Source: Kineosporia corallincola
Lineage (GTDB): Bacteria; Actinomycetota; Actinomycetes; Actinomycetales; Kineosporiaceae
Assembly (NCBI RefSeq): GCF_018499875.1
Contig: NZ_JAHBAY010000026.1
Location: 1 to 47,519 of the forward strand
Direction of reading: 5' to 3'
Length of the DNA stretch: 47,519 nt
This document shows, in pieces, positions 23,208 to 34,400 of the stretch (the first letter of the stretch is position 1; every line of letters begins with the position of its first letter). A program made the translations under genes and the position numbers. The notes below the pieces were generated by a model. That model made no database searches. It saw only the letters and a list, made by a program, of their open reading frames with translations, and had not been told where the DNA came from.

Positions 23208-23669
23208 TCAGGACGCCATCAAGGGCTGCACCGGACTCCAGGACGCCGGCGCGGCGACTCGTGCCGGCCAGGCCGTCGACGTCCGCCCGCCGCGAACCGC
23301 CCCGCCCCGCCAGGCCATTTGCGGTGCGGGCACGGCCATCCTGATCGCCCACAGAGCCTGCTCCCCCATTCCCTCCGGGTAGCGCACCCGCAACCAGGGC
23401 CGGGCCGTCGCGGACATCTCGTCGGCGAACCGGGACAGCGCCGCGAGCATGTCGTCCGGCGGGGCCAGCTCCGGCTCGGCGTCGATGAACAGATCGACGT
23501 GTTCCGCCTCCGGTGCGACCTGGGCCAGCCAGGCCGTCACCGGCTCGCCGACACGGTGCAGCACCAGGTGGGGGTCCACCTCCCGTAGCCCCCACTCCCA
23601 GGTGAGCTGGTACTCGATGACGACATCCTCGGGAATCGCGTCGAAAGGGTCCTGTGGAGCCTGCGTCAT
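23208..23669 (-). CDS. Unrecognised small protein, 153 aa
   Basis: I cannot place this protein in a family. Residues about 15-120 look like a compact alpha/beta domain: strands 'VVIEYQLTWEWGL' and 'HVDLFIDAEPEL', helices 'EPVTAWLAQVA' and 'DDMLAALSRFADEM', and strand 'PWLRVRYPEGM'. The C-terminal ~30 residues are Ala/Arg/Pro rich and probably disordered. No signal or TM. The start at ATG 23669 is preferred because GAGGAG lies 9 nt upstream; ATGs further up would enter the preceding gene's end. It follows the ricin-domain gene by 35 nt. Being small, soluble and close to a giant putative effector, it could be a chaperone, immunity or adaptor protein, but nothing in the sequence proves this. Confidence 0.7.
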   Translation of the reverse strand: MTQAPQDPFDAIPEDVVIEYQLTWEWGLREVDPHLVLHRVGEPVTAWLAQVAPEAEHVDLFIDAEPELAPPDDMLAALSRFADEMSATARPWLRVRYPEGMGEQALWAIRMAVPAPQMAWRGGAVRGGRTSTAWPARVAAPASWSPVQPLMAS

Positions 23670-23678
23670 GATGCCGTT

Positions 23679-23684
23679 CTCCTC
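23679..23684 (-). promoter_or_regulatory. Ribosome binding site deciding the 153-aa start
   Basis: GAGGAG on the minus strand, 9 nt before ATG 23669. It supports this start over the in-frame ATGs at about 23693 and 23759. Confidence 0.5.
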
Positions 23685-23704
23685 GAACATGCTGCGGTGT
23701 AGGC

Positions 23705-25429
23705 CTATCTGGCCCGCAGCAGCCACTTCTGGTCCTGGGCGGCGGTCTGTAGATCCCACTGCTCCACCAGGTACCCGTTCCAGGTACCGTCCGACTCCGG
23801 CGCCGGAAGGTCGTCACCGAACAGGTCCACCGCCTTGCCGGAGAGCCGGTTGGTGATCCAGACCGCGCCGCCACCGGCGTCCGTCACCGACCACTGCTGA
23901 TCGGCGTCCCCGGTGTTCACCGTCTCGACCACCAGCTTGGCCTGATTGTCGGCCGCACCGTCCTGCACGGCCAGAGCCATTCCCTGGAAGGCGTTCTCGA
24001 TGAGCACGTGCTCACCGTCCGGCGCCGTGACCAGTTTCCAGGTCTGGTCCGCGCCACCGTCGTCCGCCCACATCTGCACCCGGGTGCCCGGCCCCAGACT
24101 GCTGTCCTGATCGCCCGGAAGCTCGAGAACCGCCTTCGCCCAGAGATTCTCGAGATGGTACGTCTGGTTCGGGTCGTACAGGGAACTGGTCGTCGACGGA
24201 GCGGTCGTGGGCGTGTCCTGCCCACCGTCGCTGTCACCGTCGTCGTCATCAACGGGCGGGACACCGGCACCGGTGGACGGTTCCTGGCCCGTCTTCGTGG
24301 TCGGCGTGGCCGTGGCACCGGTCGACGGCCGGGCCGGGGAGGTGACCGCCGGCGTCGCCGAAGAGGTGACCGGCGCCGCCTGGCCGGCGGTCAGGCGGGT
24401 GTCCTTCTGGTACACCGGCACGAATACCGGCACGCTGACGGCGAGCTGGGAGACCGCGGTCCGCGGCAGCCCGCCCGCCTGCCGGATCACCTCCGGACCC
24501 CACTGGAGCGCCCCGAGCGCCAGGTCGAAGGCGTCCGCGTCGTGGAACGCGGAGAACTGGTTGACCATGTCGCACAGGGTCGCCGCGAGCGTCGAGATCG
24601 CGTCGTCCGGATCCCAGACCGACGCCTTGCTGCTCGCGTACTCCTCCCACAGGTCAGGGGCGAACTGGGCGATGCCCTCCCCCCGGGCGGTGCGCAGATT
24701 GGCGTCGAACCCGGAGGCGACGCCAAGGTAGGCGGCCACCCTGGCCGGCGTGACCTCGGCACACACCCGTCCGGCGTCGTTGATCCGGCTGACCAGGGCC
24801 TCCGGCACGGCGGTGGCCGAGGCGGTCTCGGTCGGCGTGACCGGCGTGGTGGAGAACGCGGCCTGGTCGGCATACCACAGGGCATATCCAGCGACGGTGT
24901 CGACGAAAGCCCGGGTCGCCGCGGGAACACCCTTCGCCGCGACCACGGCGTCCAGCCCATCGTGCTGGGCGGCGACCGCCAGCTCCCAGCGGTCACCGTC
25001 GACACCCGCTTGGCGGATCTGGCCGGCCAGCTCACACATCTGATGCCCCAGAGCCAGGATGTTCGCGGCGGCGTTGCTGCGGCTGACCTCGTCGGAGGGC
25101 TTCCACCGCTGCCACTCGGCGTCGCTCAGTCCGGCGATCCGGGCGCCGGAGGAACCGGCCGCGAACCCGGAGATCGCCATGAGCTGGCCCGCCACCCGGG
25201 CCGGGGTGAGGGTGGGGCAGGACAGCGCCGCGGTGACGACCGCCGGCATGTCCTCCTCCGGCACCACCCGGCCGGGGATCTTGTCCGCCTCGGCACTCGC
25301 CGACTGCAGGTTCACCGCCAGTGCGCCGAGCAGGGCGAGGACCACCACGACGGCGAGCAGCTCCAGACGACCGGCCGTCGTCGAGGCCAGTCGCCTCAGG
25401 GCGCGGGGCACTGTGCCGAACTTGCTCAT
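23705..25429 (-). CDS. Membrane-anchored protein with two degenerate transglycosylase-like domains and a ricin-type lectin domain, 574 aa
   Basis: A TM/signal-anchor helix (about 23-41) puts the rest outside the cell. Two related domains (about 60-190 and 210-345) have the order of lytic transglycosylase/lysozyme folds; the second reads 'ASGFDANLRTARGEGIAQFAPDLWEEY', matching the usual 'ESGF...GAxGIAQFMPxTW' except that the catalytic Glu is Ala, and the first has 'ISGF'. Both are thus probably non-catalytic peptidoglycan binders. A Thr/Ser/Pro/Asp linker (about 345-430) leads to a C-terminal beta-trefoil with QxW repeats (QTW, QQW, QKW) typical of ricin-B/CBM13 lectins. Start ATG 25429 has GAAGAG upstream; a longer start at 25468 is possible. 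It follows the giant gene by 69 nt. Inferred role: anchoring or opening the cell wall for the secretion apparatus or its giant substrate. Confidence 0.88.
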   Translation of the reverse strand: MSKFGTVPRALRRLASTTAGRLELLAVVVVLALLGALAVNLQSASAEADKIPGRVVPEEDMPAVVTAALSCPTLTPARVAGQLMAISGFAAGSSGARIAGLSDAEWQRWKPSDEVSRSNAAANILALGHQMCELAGQIRQAGVDGDRWELAVAAQHDGLDAVVAAKGVPAATRAFVDTVAGYALWYADQAAFSTTPVTPTETASATAVPEALVSRINDAGRVCAEVTPARVAAYLGVASGFDANLRTARGEGIAQFAPDLWEEYASSKASVWDPDDAISTLAATLCDMVNQFSAFHDADAFDLALGALQWGPEVIRQAGGLPRTAVSQLAVSVPVFVPVYQKDTRLTAGQAAPVTSSATPAVTSPARPSTGATATPTTKTGQEPSTGAGVPPVDDDDGDSDGGQDTPTTAPSTTSSLYDPNQTYHLENLWAKAVLELPGDQDSSLGPGTRVQMWADDGGADQTWKLVTAPDGEHVLIENAFQGMALAVQDGAADNQAKLVVETVNTGDADQQWSVTDAGGGAVWITNRLSGKAVDLFGDDLPAPESDGTWNGYLVEQWDLQTAAQDQKWLLRAR

Positions 25430-25458
25430 GCTGAACTCTTCACGCTCATTCGCCCGGG

Positions 25459-25475
25459 GACGTGTCATCCACGTC
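25459..25475. promoter_or_regulatory. Dyad between the giant gene and the ricin-domain gene
   Basis: GACGTG-N5-CACGTC, a perfect 6-bp inverted repeat, centred about 38 nt upstream of the ATG at 25429 and about 24 nt past the giant gene's stop. It is either a regulator site for the downstream genes or a short attenuating hairpin. No U-tract follows, so a terminator is unlikely. Confidence 0.3.
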
Positions 25476-25498
25476 TACGGGCACGAACCCGGTTCCGT

Positions 25499-28400
25499 TC
25501 ACAGCGGGTGCACATCCGTGGAAGAACTCGGGCGTGGGCGGTTGCTCCACGGCGTGGTCCAGCCGAGGTCAGGCAGGGAGGAGGCGTGCGCCGTCGGTGT
25601 CCCCGGCCGAAAGGGCCAGGTGGGAGGCCGCTTCTGGGCATCAGGCACGATCCGGGTGCCGGCCGGAATCGGGTCCTGCGGGTCGGACACGGACAGCCAG
25701 TCGGCAAACTGGCTCTGAAAGCCGTTCCCCAGCACCACGGCCCCGGTGGAACGGGCGCTCGTCACGGCGCCCAGGACGGTTCGCGCGGTGGCCCGTTGCT
25801 GCGGGGTCAGTTCCGCGGACCCGGGCAGATGCACGATCAGCCGCCCGGGCCGCGGAGGCTGCCGGTAGACGTCCAGACCGGGATGCGGGCGGGTGCCGTC
25901 GGCACGGGGGAACCACAGGTACAGGCCCGACGCGACGACCGCCACGACGGCGTCGTCCCGGGTGAACGATCCGGGACGCGTCCCCCGCGACAGCATCCCT
26001 GGCCGGAACAGGTCCGTGGCGACGTCCACCGGTTCGGGATCGCCACCGTCCTGGTCGAAGCGCAGCGCTCGGGCCACCGCGGCTACGGCCGGGTGATCAG
26101 CCGGGACGGCCTCGGTCAGCGCGGCCAGCTCGACGGTCACCGGCCGCTCCAGGGCACGGGCCAGCCGGTCGACGAGGTCGATCTGGATCGGGGCCGGCGA
26201 ACCGGTGGTCTCCGGCTCCAGCCGGTATCCGGTGCTGGGAGAGTTCAGCAGGAGCCGGCCGATACCGGGAAGCGGGATGGCCGGTTCCGCCAGGTGCCCG
26301 GCCCACTTCAGGGCCTGGTCCCAGGCGTGGTCGATCTCCTGCCTCAGCCGGTGAGCCTCCTCCACGACTGCCGCGCGCCGGGCCGACCGGGGCCGCGAGC
26401 CGGCGAAGTCGGCCTGGACGGCGGCGTACAGCGGCTCGGCCCGCCGGGCCAGTTCCTCCCAGGCACTGCGCAGTTCCCGCTCGGCCCGGTCGACCTCCGC
26501 GGTGATCGGTGGCGACGCGGCCGACCTCAGCCGGGCGACCTTCGCCGCGGCCTCGCCGACCACGTCCTCGAACAGCTGACCGAACGCGCCGAGACGTTCC
26601 AGGGGAGCGGCGTCGCCGGCCAGGTGGGCCTCGACGACCAGCAGGACCTCACGGGGGGTCGCCCGCATCGGCCGCAACGGCATGTCCTCGGGTTCCCGGC
26701 CCTGCCGTACGGCCTCGTCGTTCCTCGCCCTCCAGGCCCGCGTCTCCCGTTTCTCCTCAGCCATCTCGGCAGCCGTCCGGGTATCGGGGTACCGGGTGCT
26801 GTTCATCAACGCGAAGCCGGACTGGATCCGGGTGGGCAGCCGGGTCTCCGGCCCTCCCGCCGCTGCCTCGGAGCCGGCTGCATGCAGGCGGACCGAGGTT
26901 GCCGCCAACGCGTCGGACACTGTTCCGGATCGGTAGGCACTCGAATAGTGATCCAGGGCATTGAGCAGGTGCCCGAACTCGTGCTGGAGGGTTCGCCCGT
27001 TGGCGTCCATGCGGAGGTTGACGTAGTTCTGCGTTTCGCGTTGCACGCCCCGGCCGTCGACCGGTGACCAGACGTGCTGGACCACATCCGCCGGGCCACC
27101 GTCGAGGACAGCGTCGGTCCTGGCCCGTAGGTAGTACACGACGCCGTTGCGTATCACGGGCCCGGACCGGTTCCAGGAATCGGCTTTCCACACGTGATCC
27201 AGTTGGTGGAGGAGGTAGAGGTCTTCCAGAGTCACCCGGTCGTGCCGCGCGCGACGGATGCGGACGGAGGCCTCGACGACGACGACTTCTCTCACCTCGC
27301 GTCCCGGTACCGGATGGTCCCCCTCCGGCACGGTCACCGTGTGGGCACGCGTCCAGAACTGGGCCAAGGGGTGTGTGTGGAGCGAGTACGCCATTTGCTC
27401 GGCCCTCTGTGCCTGGGTCAGCAACTCCGCCCGGGAGTACCTACTGCCGGCCACGGCATCGGCCAGGGCGCTCTCCAGATCCGCCCGTACGTCGCCGGTG
27501 CGCCGGCGCGCCAGTCCAGGCAACCGCACCTCCAGCTGGAGCTGGGCCAGGCGCAGGCGGGACACCTGTTCCACCAGCAGAGGCCCCGGAGTGCGCAGCA
27601 GATCCGAGAGCCTGCCGAAACCGGCGACGCCGCTGCCGGACAGTGCCATCACCATCTCGGCCGAGACCCTCCTCACCGGGCCGGTCCGCCGTTCCAGGCC
27701 GGGATGCATCGGGTCCCAGCCGGCAACCTCGGACGGCAGCCGCCAGACCGGCCCTTCCGCGGGTATCTGCGGCCCGGCGGTGGAATAGGCCGGCACCGGC
27801 GAGTACCTGGGACCCGGCACGATCTGGTGGTCCACGTCGTCCAGCCAGTCGTAGACATCCGCGAGCTCGTTCGTGACCAGCTGGAAGACGTGGCTGTCGG
27901 CAATGTCCAGAACGACTTTCATCGTCGCGGGATTCAGCGTCTGATGCTTGACCGCGTCCCCCAGCGCAGGCGTCTGCGTCACGGCCATCCCCACGGGGAC
28001 CCGGTGCACATACAGCTGATGGGCCACCTCGAAGACGTCGTGCACCACGAAGACGTCGCCTTCGGGAATCGCGCCGACCGAAAACTCCCACGCCGCACCG
28101 GGCAGCAGGACGCGACGGTCGGGATGGACGTCGGACGTGCCGTCCGGTCCGAGGGTGACCTCGAGCCAGCCGCGTGTCCATTCGGTGCCGGCAACCGGCT
28201 GCGCCTCCACCCGCCCGTCCTCGTGCACCTTCAGGTCTTCGGCCGCGAACGTGTACGGAACGCGCGCGTTCTCGGCCAGTTCCCGGGCAACGTGCACGGG
28301 CAGGTTCGCCACCACCAGGGTGGCCCCCCGCAGGTTTGCCCCGTGCGCGGAGAAGAGCGACCTCAGTCGTGCCTGTACCTGCGGACGGCCCGCGTCCGCG

Positions 28401-31400
28401 ATCACCGGTCGGCCCTGCTCGTCGGTGAGAGCCACGTCCCGCCCGCCGTCCGGGCGGCTCCGCATCGCGGTGCCCGGGACGTCGGGTGAGATCGGCCATT
28501 CGTCCGGGGCCAGCCGGATCGGAAGGGTGGATGCCTCCGCCGGGTCGGGTGCCGCCACGAGGGGGTCCCGCGAGTCGGCCTGCGGACGATCCCGGACGGA
28601 AGCCGGCTCCAGCTCCGGGTGGGGCATCTGCTGTGGACGGGTTCCGTCGGGGCGGAAGCTCAGCCATGCCGGGCCCTGGCCGTCGCCCCGGTCCGCGAAC
28701 GCCGTCACCGGGCGTGCGGTGATCCGGGCGATCTCCTGGGCCAGGACACCGGATTCCGGCCGGAGAGGCTGATCGGCCGTCGCAACCCCTGTCGCCCGCA
28801 GCACAGTGACGCCCTTCGCGTCGGCGGTCAGGATCCAGCGGTCTCCCAGCGCGACATCAGAGCCGATGCCGCTGGGGGTCAGGGCCCGTGCCGTGATGGA
28901 AGGGCGAGTCGCTCCGGCTGCCATCAGCGCATCCGCCCGCAGTACCCGTGTCTGCCAGTACCCCAGCGATGTCCGGGCCTGCTGCCATCGGGCTCCGGAT
29001 GTGTAGTCGAGGGCGATTCCCGGCAGGCCCAGGAACCGCCGGGCCAGCGCCGTCCGCTCGTCGTCCGGTTTCCCGAGGTCTGTCAACCGGGCTCGCGCGA
29101 TCTCCTGGGCCGCTGCCAGTTCGGGCCGCAGCCGCCGGGCCACCTGAGCGGCTGCCCACATCGGCAGATCCTCTTGTGGGGAACGCGAGGGCCCGGGTTC
29201 GGGGGCCTCCGGCAGGTTGCGCAGGTCGGCATCCGCCTGGGCCAGGTCCACTGTCAGTGAGACGGCGGCCGACGGCTCGGGCAGGCCGGCGTTCAGCCAG
29301 GTCGCCAGCCGCTGGGGCGCCCGGCCCGGCTCGGCGATCCGTAGATCCGTCCAGCGTTCCCACGGCAGAGCGGCGAGGTGGTCGGTCATCCGGGTCCGTT
29401 GCCGGGCCGGCGGCTCACCGGTGTGAACCGGGTACAGGACGACGGGCTGACCCGGTGCGGTACCCCGCACCTTGCCGATCCAGCCGTGGAACTGGAGATT
29501 CGATCCCAGCGTCTCCACCGCCCGGGCGAACTCCGGTCTCGGCACCTCCCCCTGAGACTCGTTCTGCGACAACAATTCAGCAAACAAGGCACCCAGTCGG
29601 GCGACGTAATCCGTGTGTGCCTGGGCGAGCTGGTCCTGAGCCCTCCCGACGGCGTCCCGGTCCCCTTGGGCCGCTGCATCGTCGCTGGCCTGACGGGCTG
29701 CGTCGACGTCCCGGTACAGCCGGGCCTCCTCGTCCAGGAAGTACTGAGCTTCTCGCGGTGGCGCGCCGACCTCGGGGACGCCCGCGGCACCGGTGCTCTC
29801 GTCGCTGAGTTCCAGCGCAGTGTCTTGCGGAGCCAGTCCGAGAAAGCCTGATGCAACATGTGATTCGTCAGGGTTCTCGGCAAGCAGCTCCCCGAGCCCG
29901 ATCTCCTCGGCTTCCAGCAGTCGCCCGGCCGGACTGCGCACGACGACCTGCGGCCCCCGCAGGTCCACTTGCTGACCCCAGCCGTCTTCAGACCGCAGTT
30001 GCTCCGGAAGCTCGCCGAGTGGGCGCCACCCGCCTGCACCAGGCATACTCTCGTCCAGCCACTCCGGATCGCGGCTCGCACCACCCCGCACATCGTCGTC
30101 GGCCTCCAACCATTGCCGGGACCGCTCCGCCTGCGGCAACGATGAGCGGCTGGAGTTTCCTGTCGTTCTCGTCCCCCGGAGCCGGCTCCGGGGGACGTAG
30201 ATGGCGACGGCCTGCCGGTACCCCGGCTGGAGACCGTCCAGGACCGCGCGCAGGACGGTTCGGTGCTGAGGCGTCAGACGGGGATACCCTGGCACGTGCA
30301 GCATGAGCTCCCCCGGTACCAGGGGCTTGTAGTCCGGGTCGTACCCGAGGTGGGGGGCGCCGGGGAGGGAGAGCACCAGGCCGGAGGCCACCATGCGGAC
30401 CGGAACACCATTCACGGTGAACATAGTGTCTGCCCACATGTCAGGGGCGAACCTGCCCGGCAGGAACCAGTTCACCGCCACACCGGTCAGCAGCGGAGCG
30501 CTCCGTCCTCCGGGCCAGACCTTCATCCCGGTGGCCATGGCCACGTCTGCCTCCCCCGGGCGGGCGGTGCCGTCCGGGTAGAAATCCATCACCACCGGCA
30601 GGCCGAGACCGTCAGCCATGGCCCAGACCTGTTCGGGTGTCGGCCGGGGGCGCAGACCGTTCCACTCCAGGGTGTGGACGCCGTCGGGCCGGGGAATCAG
30701 GTACCCGCCCCCCGGGGCGGAGATCCGGCTCTGACCGGCCAGCACCGCGGACCGCAGCGCCTGCTGCTCGGCCAGTTCGATCTCGTGATCGATGCGTTCG
30801 GCCTCATGCGAGCGCTGGGCCTCGTGGGCCGGGCCCGTCGATGCCGGATCCGGTCGGGTCAGGTGAGCCCGGAACCGGCGCAACTGCCGTGCCTGCCGCC
30901 GCCATTCGCGATAAAGCCGGTCGCCGGCTGCATGCAGCTCTTGCGGTGTGGCCCGGCCGGCGGCTACCTCCCGCCGGGTGTGCTCGTAGTGGCTGGCGGC
31001 GGGAGCCACGTGTCGTTCGTATCGCTCGTGAGACCGCCGTAGCCGCAGCGGGGGTGCCTGGTCTCCGGCCTCGACCGCCTCCAGAATCATGAAAAGGTCG
31101 CGTGCGGTGATGATCTCGTTGTCATGCATCAGTGCCCCGAGCGGATCCAGATGCGTCGAGGGACGGACGACGCGGATTTCCGATGAGTCCTCCAGATGCC
31201 GGTCCGGGCGCACCCGGAGTCTCTCGTGGCGCAGCGGGTCGTCCGGCCGAGTTCCCCGGTTGGGATACCGGTCGGGCAGACCGAAGTGGTGGCCGTACTC
31301 GTGGGAGATCATGGAACCCGACGCATCGGAGCGGAGGTTGCCGCTGTCCTGCTCAAGCCTCTCCCGACCCTCGGGATCGATGGGTGGCCATACGTTCATC

Positions 31401-34400
31401 ACATCGTCGGCCGATAGGTTGCCTTCGGCCGCATGCTCGACCCGCATCCGGACGAAGAACATTTCACCGTTGAATGTCACCGGGCCATGCCCGTTCAGGT
31501 GCTTGTTCCTGCCTCCGGCTCCACGAACCTGCCAGGCGCTCAGTTCGCTCTCGGTCGTCGTCTGGCGCCGGCGATGTCTGGTGCGGGTGGTCAGTTCCAG
31601 CAGTGGCAGATGTCCCGGGAGGCGGTACACACGAGCCCGGTACTGGGGGGAGGGATAGAAGCCGAACGTGTCGTCCAGCCTGCTGGTCAGCTCGATCCGC
31701 TCTACCAGGTACCGTGCGTCGACACCCAGTTCCGGCTGCGTCCGCGCCCGGTCCAGGAGCGCCCGCAGCTGGGTCATCGCGTTCCCTTGCTGTTCGGCCC
31801 CTGAGCTCAGCGCGGGCTGCAACCGCCGGATCGCCGTGACGAGGTGCTGGACGATCGCCGGGGGCAGGTCGCCGGCGCTGAGCGCCGGCCACCACGACAG
31901 CGGTTCCGTCTCGATCTCCGAGCGCCGGAGCTGGGGCAGGCTGACGAGCCGGCCGGGGTTGGCCGCCCGCAGGGCGTCGGTGATGACGGGGGGCTGCACG
32001 TCAGTGGCAGGCGCCATCGGCATCCGCAGCGACGGGGCGTCGCCGAACGCCTGGCGCCCCGCGCGGGAGTACGAGGGTACCGACGGCGCTGTGCTCAGGC
32101 GACGCATGCCGATCCGGGCCGGCTCGGGCAGGATGCGCAGCAGCTGCTCATGGGCCAGTTCCTCCAGCACCGGATCGGAGACGTCGTAACTGATCAGGAT
32201 GGCGTCGGTGGGGCGCAGGCGCCGCCTCAGGCGACGGTGGCCGGAGCCTCGCTGGGGCCGGCCCGGGACGGGGATGGCGTCCGCCTCCAGGTCCCGCCCG
32301 GCCACCTGGGAGACCGCTATGCCGGCCGGGATACGGCGAAGATGGAGGACGTACTCCAGCCCCTGGGCGTCGATGACCACGATCGAGGACGGCAGGGTCT
32401 GCCGGGCCAGCGCCTCCTCCCAGGCAGGTGACGGGTCGAGCAGCCGTCCGGTGGCGGTGACCGTCCCAGTGGGTCCGGCCTCCAGCCAGCCCCGCGTCGT
32501 CGTGGTGCCCGTCACCGGCTGAACCGTTACCGTGCCACGGGACACTCCCAGCCCGTCCTCCGTGAAGTTGAGACGAATCCCGTTGTCTTGGGCCATTTTA
32601 CGGGCCACAGGAATCGGCAGGCCGGCCACGTACAGCGTCGCGCCGTCCAGCGCTCGCGCCTGGGCTGCGACATACCGGGCCAGGTCACGCTGATTCTCCA
32701 ACAGGCTGCCGTTCGCGATCGTCACCTGCCCCCTGTCGTTCGCCCAGGCCACCTGGGCCGTCCGCTGCGGTGACCGCTGTGCGGTGAAGCCACGAACGGC
32801 GGGTGGGACGGTTACTTTCAGCAGCGCCACGGCACGGCGCCGGGCCGTCGGGCCGGCCCCGGACTCGGAGTCGTACTCGGCACGGGGCTGCGGGACCGGC
32901 CTCGGCGCTGAACCGTCCGGCTGAAAACTGAACCAGGACGGGAGAAATCCGTCTGCGAGATCGGCGAAGGCAGTCACTGGCCGGCCTGCCTGTGTGGCCA
33001 TCTCCTGGGCGAGCAGCGCCGCCTCGGGCCGCCAGGGCTGCTCGGAGCGGGATGCGCCCGGCGCGTGCAGGAGCGCCTCCCCGTCGACGACGCCCAGATC
33101 CCATCGGTCACCGCTTCGCAGGTCGGCCACCATTTCCTGCGGGGTGAGCCGGGGCGCCCGTGGCTGGGCGCTCGAGAGTTGCCCGGCCCGGTCAACCAGT
33201 TCCTCCCGCCGCCGCAGGATCTCTTCGGCCTGTCGCATCCAGGCCTGCACCCGGGTTCCCTTTCCCGAGCCCTTCACCCCCGGGAACCGTTGAACCAGGG
33301 CCGTCAGGCGAGAGGTGCGCAGGCTCAGGTGCTCCCGTGCCGCGTCGCGTGATCCGGACAGCACGCGCTCCAGCCGCCTCACCGCCTGACCGGCCGCCCA
33401 GGCGGTGAGGCGGGATTCGACGACCGCGTCGTCCGTGGGCCCGGGCAGCGCCGAGAGCGTCTCCTCCGCGACGGCCGCCGCCGGCGAGCGCGGGACCGAT
33501 GAATCTTGCTGCACCAGAGAGTCATTCAGCATGACGACCAGCGGCAGCTGACGTAGCCGGGTGCCCACGGAGATGTCCGGCCATCGGTCGGCCGGCAGCT
33601 GCCCGATCCGGTCGATCATCCCGGCCCGCCATGCAGGTGTGTCGTGTGCCGACTCCACCGGTTTCAGCACCACTGCGCTGCCCGGCGAGCTGCGCCGCAG
33701 GACGCTCTGCCAGCGGAACAGCTCGATCTTCGCGTTCAGCGGCTCTGTGGCCAGGCCGAAGGCGGCCCGGTCCCGGCCGCTGCGCAGGTTCCGCTGCTCG
33801 ATCAGCTCGGGGACGACGTCTTCCATGGTCGCCGTGTAGGTGTCCAAGGCTCGTGTCAGTGCCTCCTCGCCGGCGCGGAGCGCCTGGGGGTCACCGGTGT
33901 CACGGGCAAGGGCGGCTGTCTGCCGGGCCGCCTCAACGGCCCGGAACGCTTGCCGTTCGAGGGTTTCGAAGTGGTGCGCGTCCAGCAGAGGCGCAGACGG
34001 CATCTGGTTGGCAGGGGCCGGTGGGGCTGTCCTCGGCCGATGTGCCGTCGCCGGGACCGACAACGCGGCGCGCCCACCAGAACCCGGCGGCGCCGGGCGG
34101 GAGGCCCCCTCCCCTTCGTAGGGCCAGCGCAACGGCTCCGGCGGCACCCTCGTGAAAGTTTCACGGGTGCGCGGGGCGACGGCCGTCCAGTCCGTGACGT
34201 CCCGGAACCAGTCCTGGAGCCGGGTCACGGTGCCGTAACCCTCTACCCAGACGAATGGCTGGCGCTCCACATCGAACCAGGCCAGGATCGTCCGCAGGGT
34301 CTGGCGCTGCCGGGCGGACAGTTCTCGTCCCTCGGCCCCCTGACGGTCGTCCGGTCCTTCGGCCAGCCCCCCGACCAGGACGTGCAGCCCGTCATCGCGC

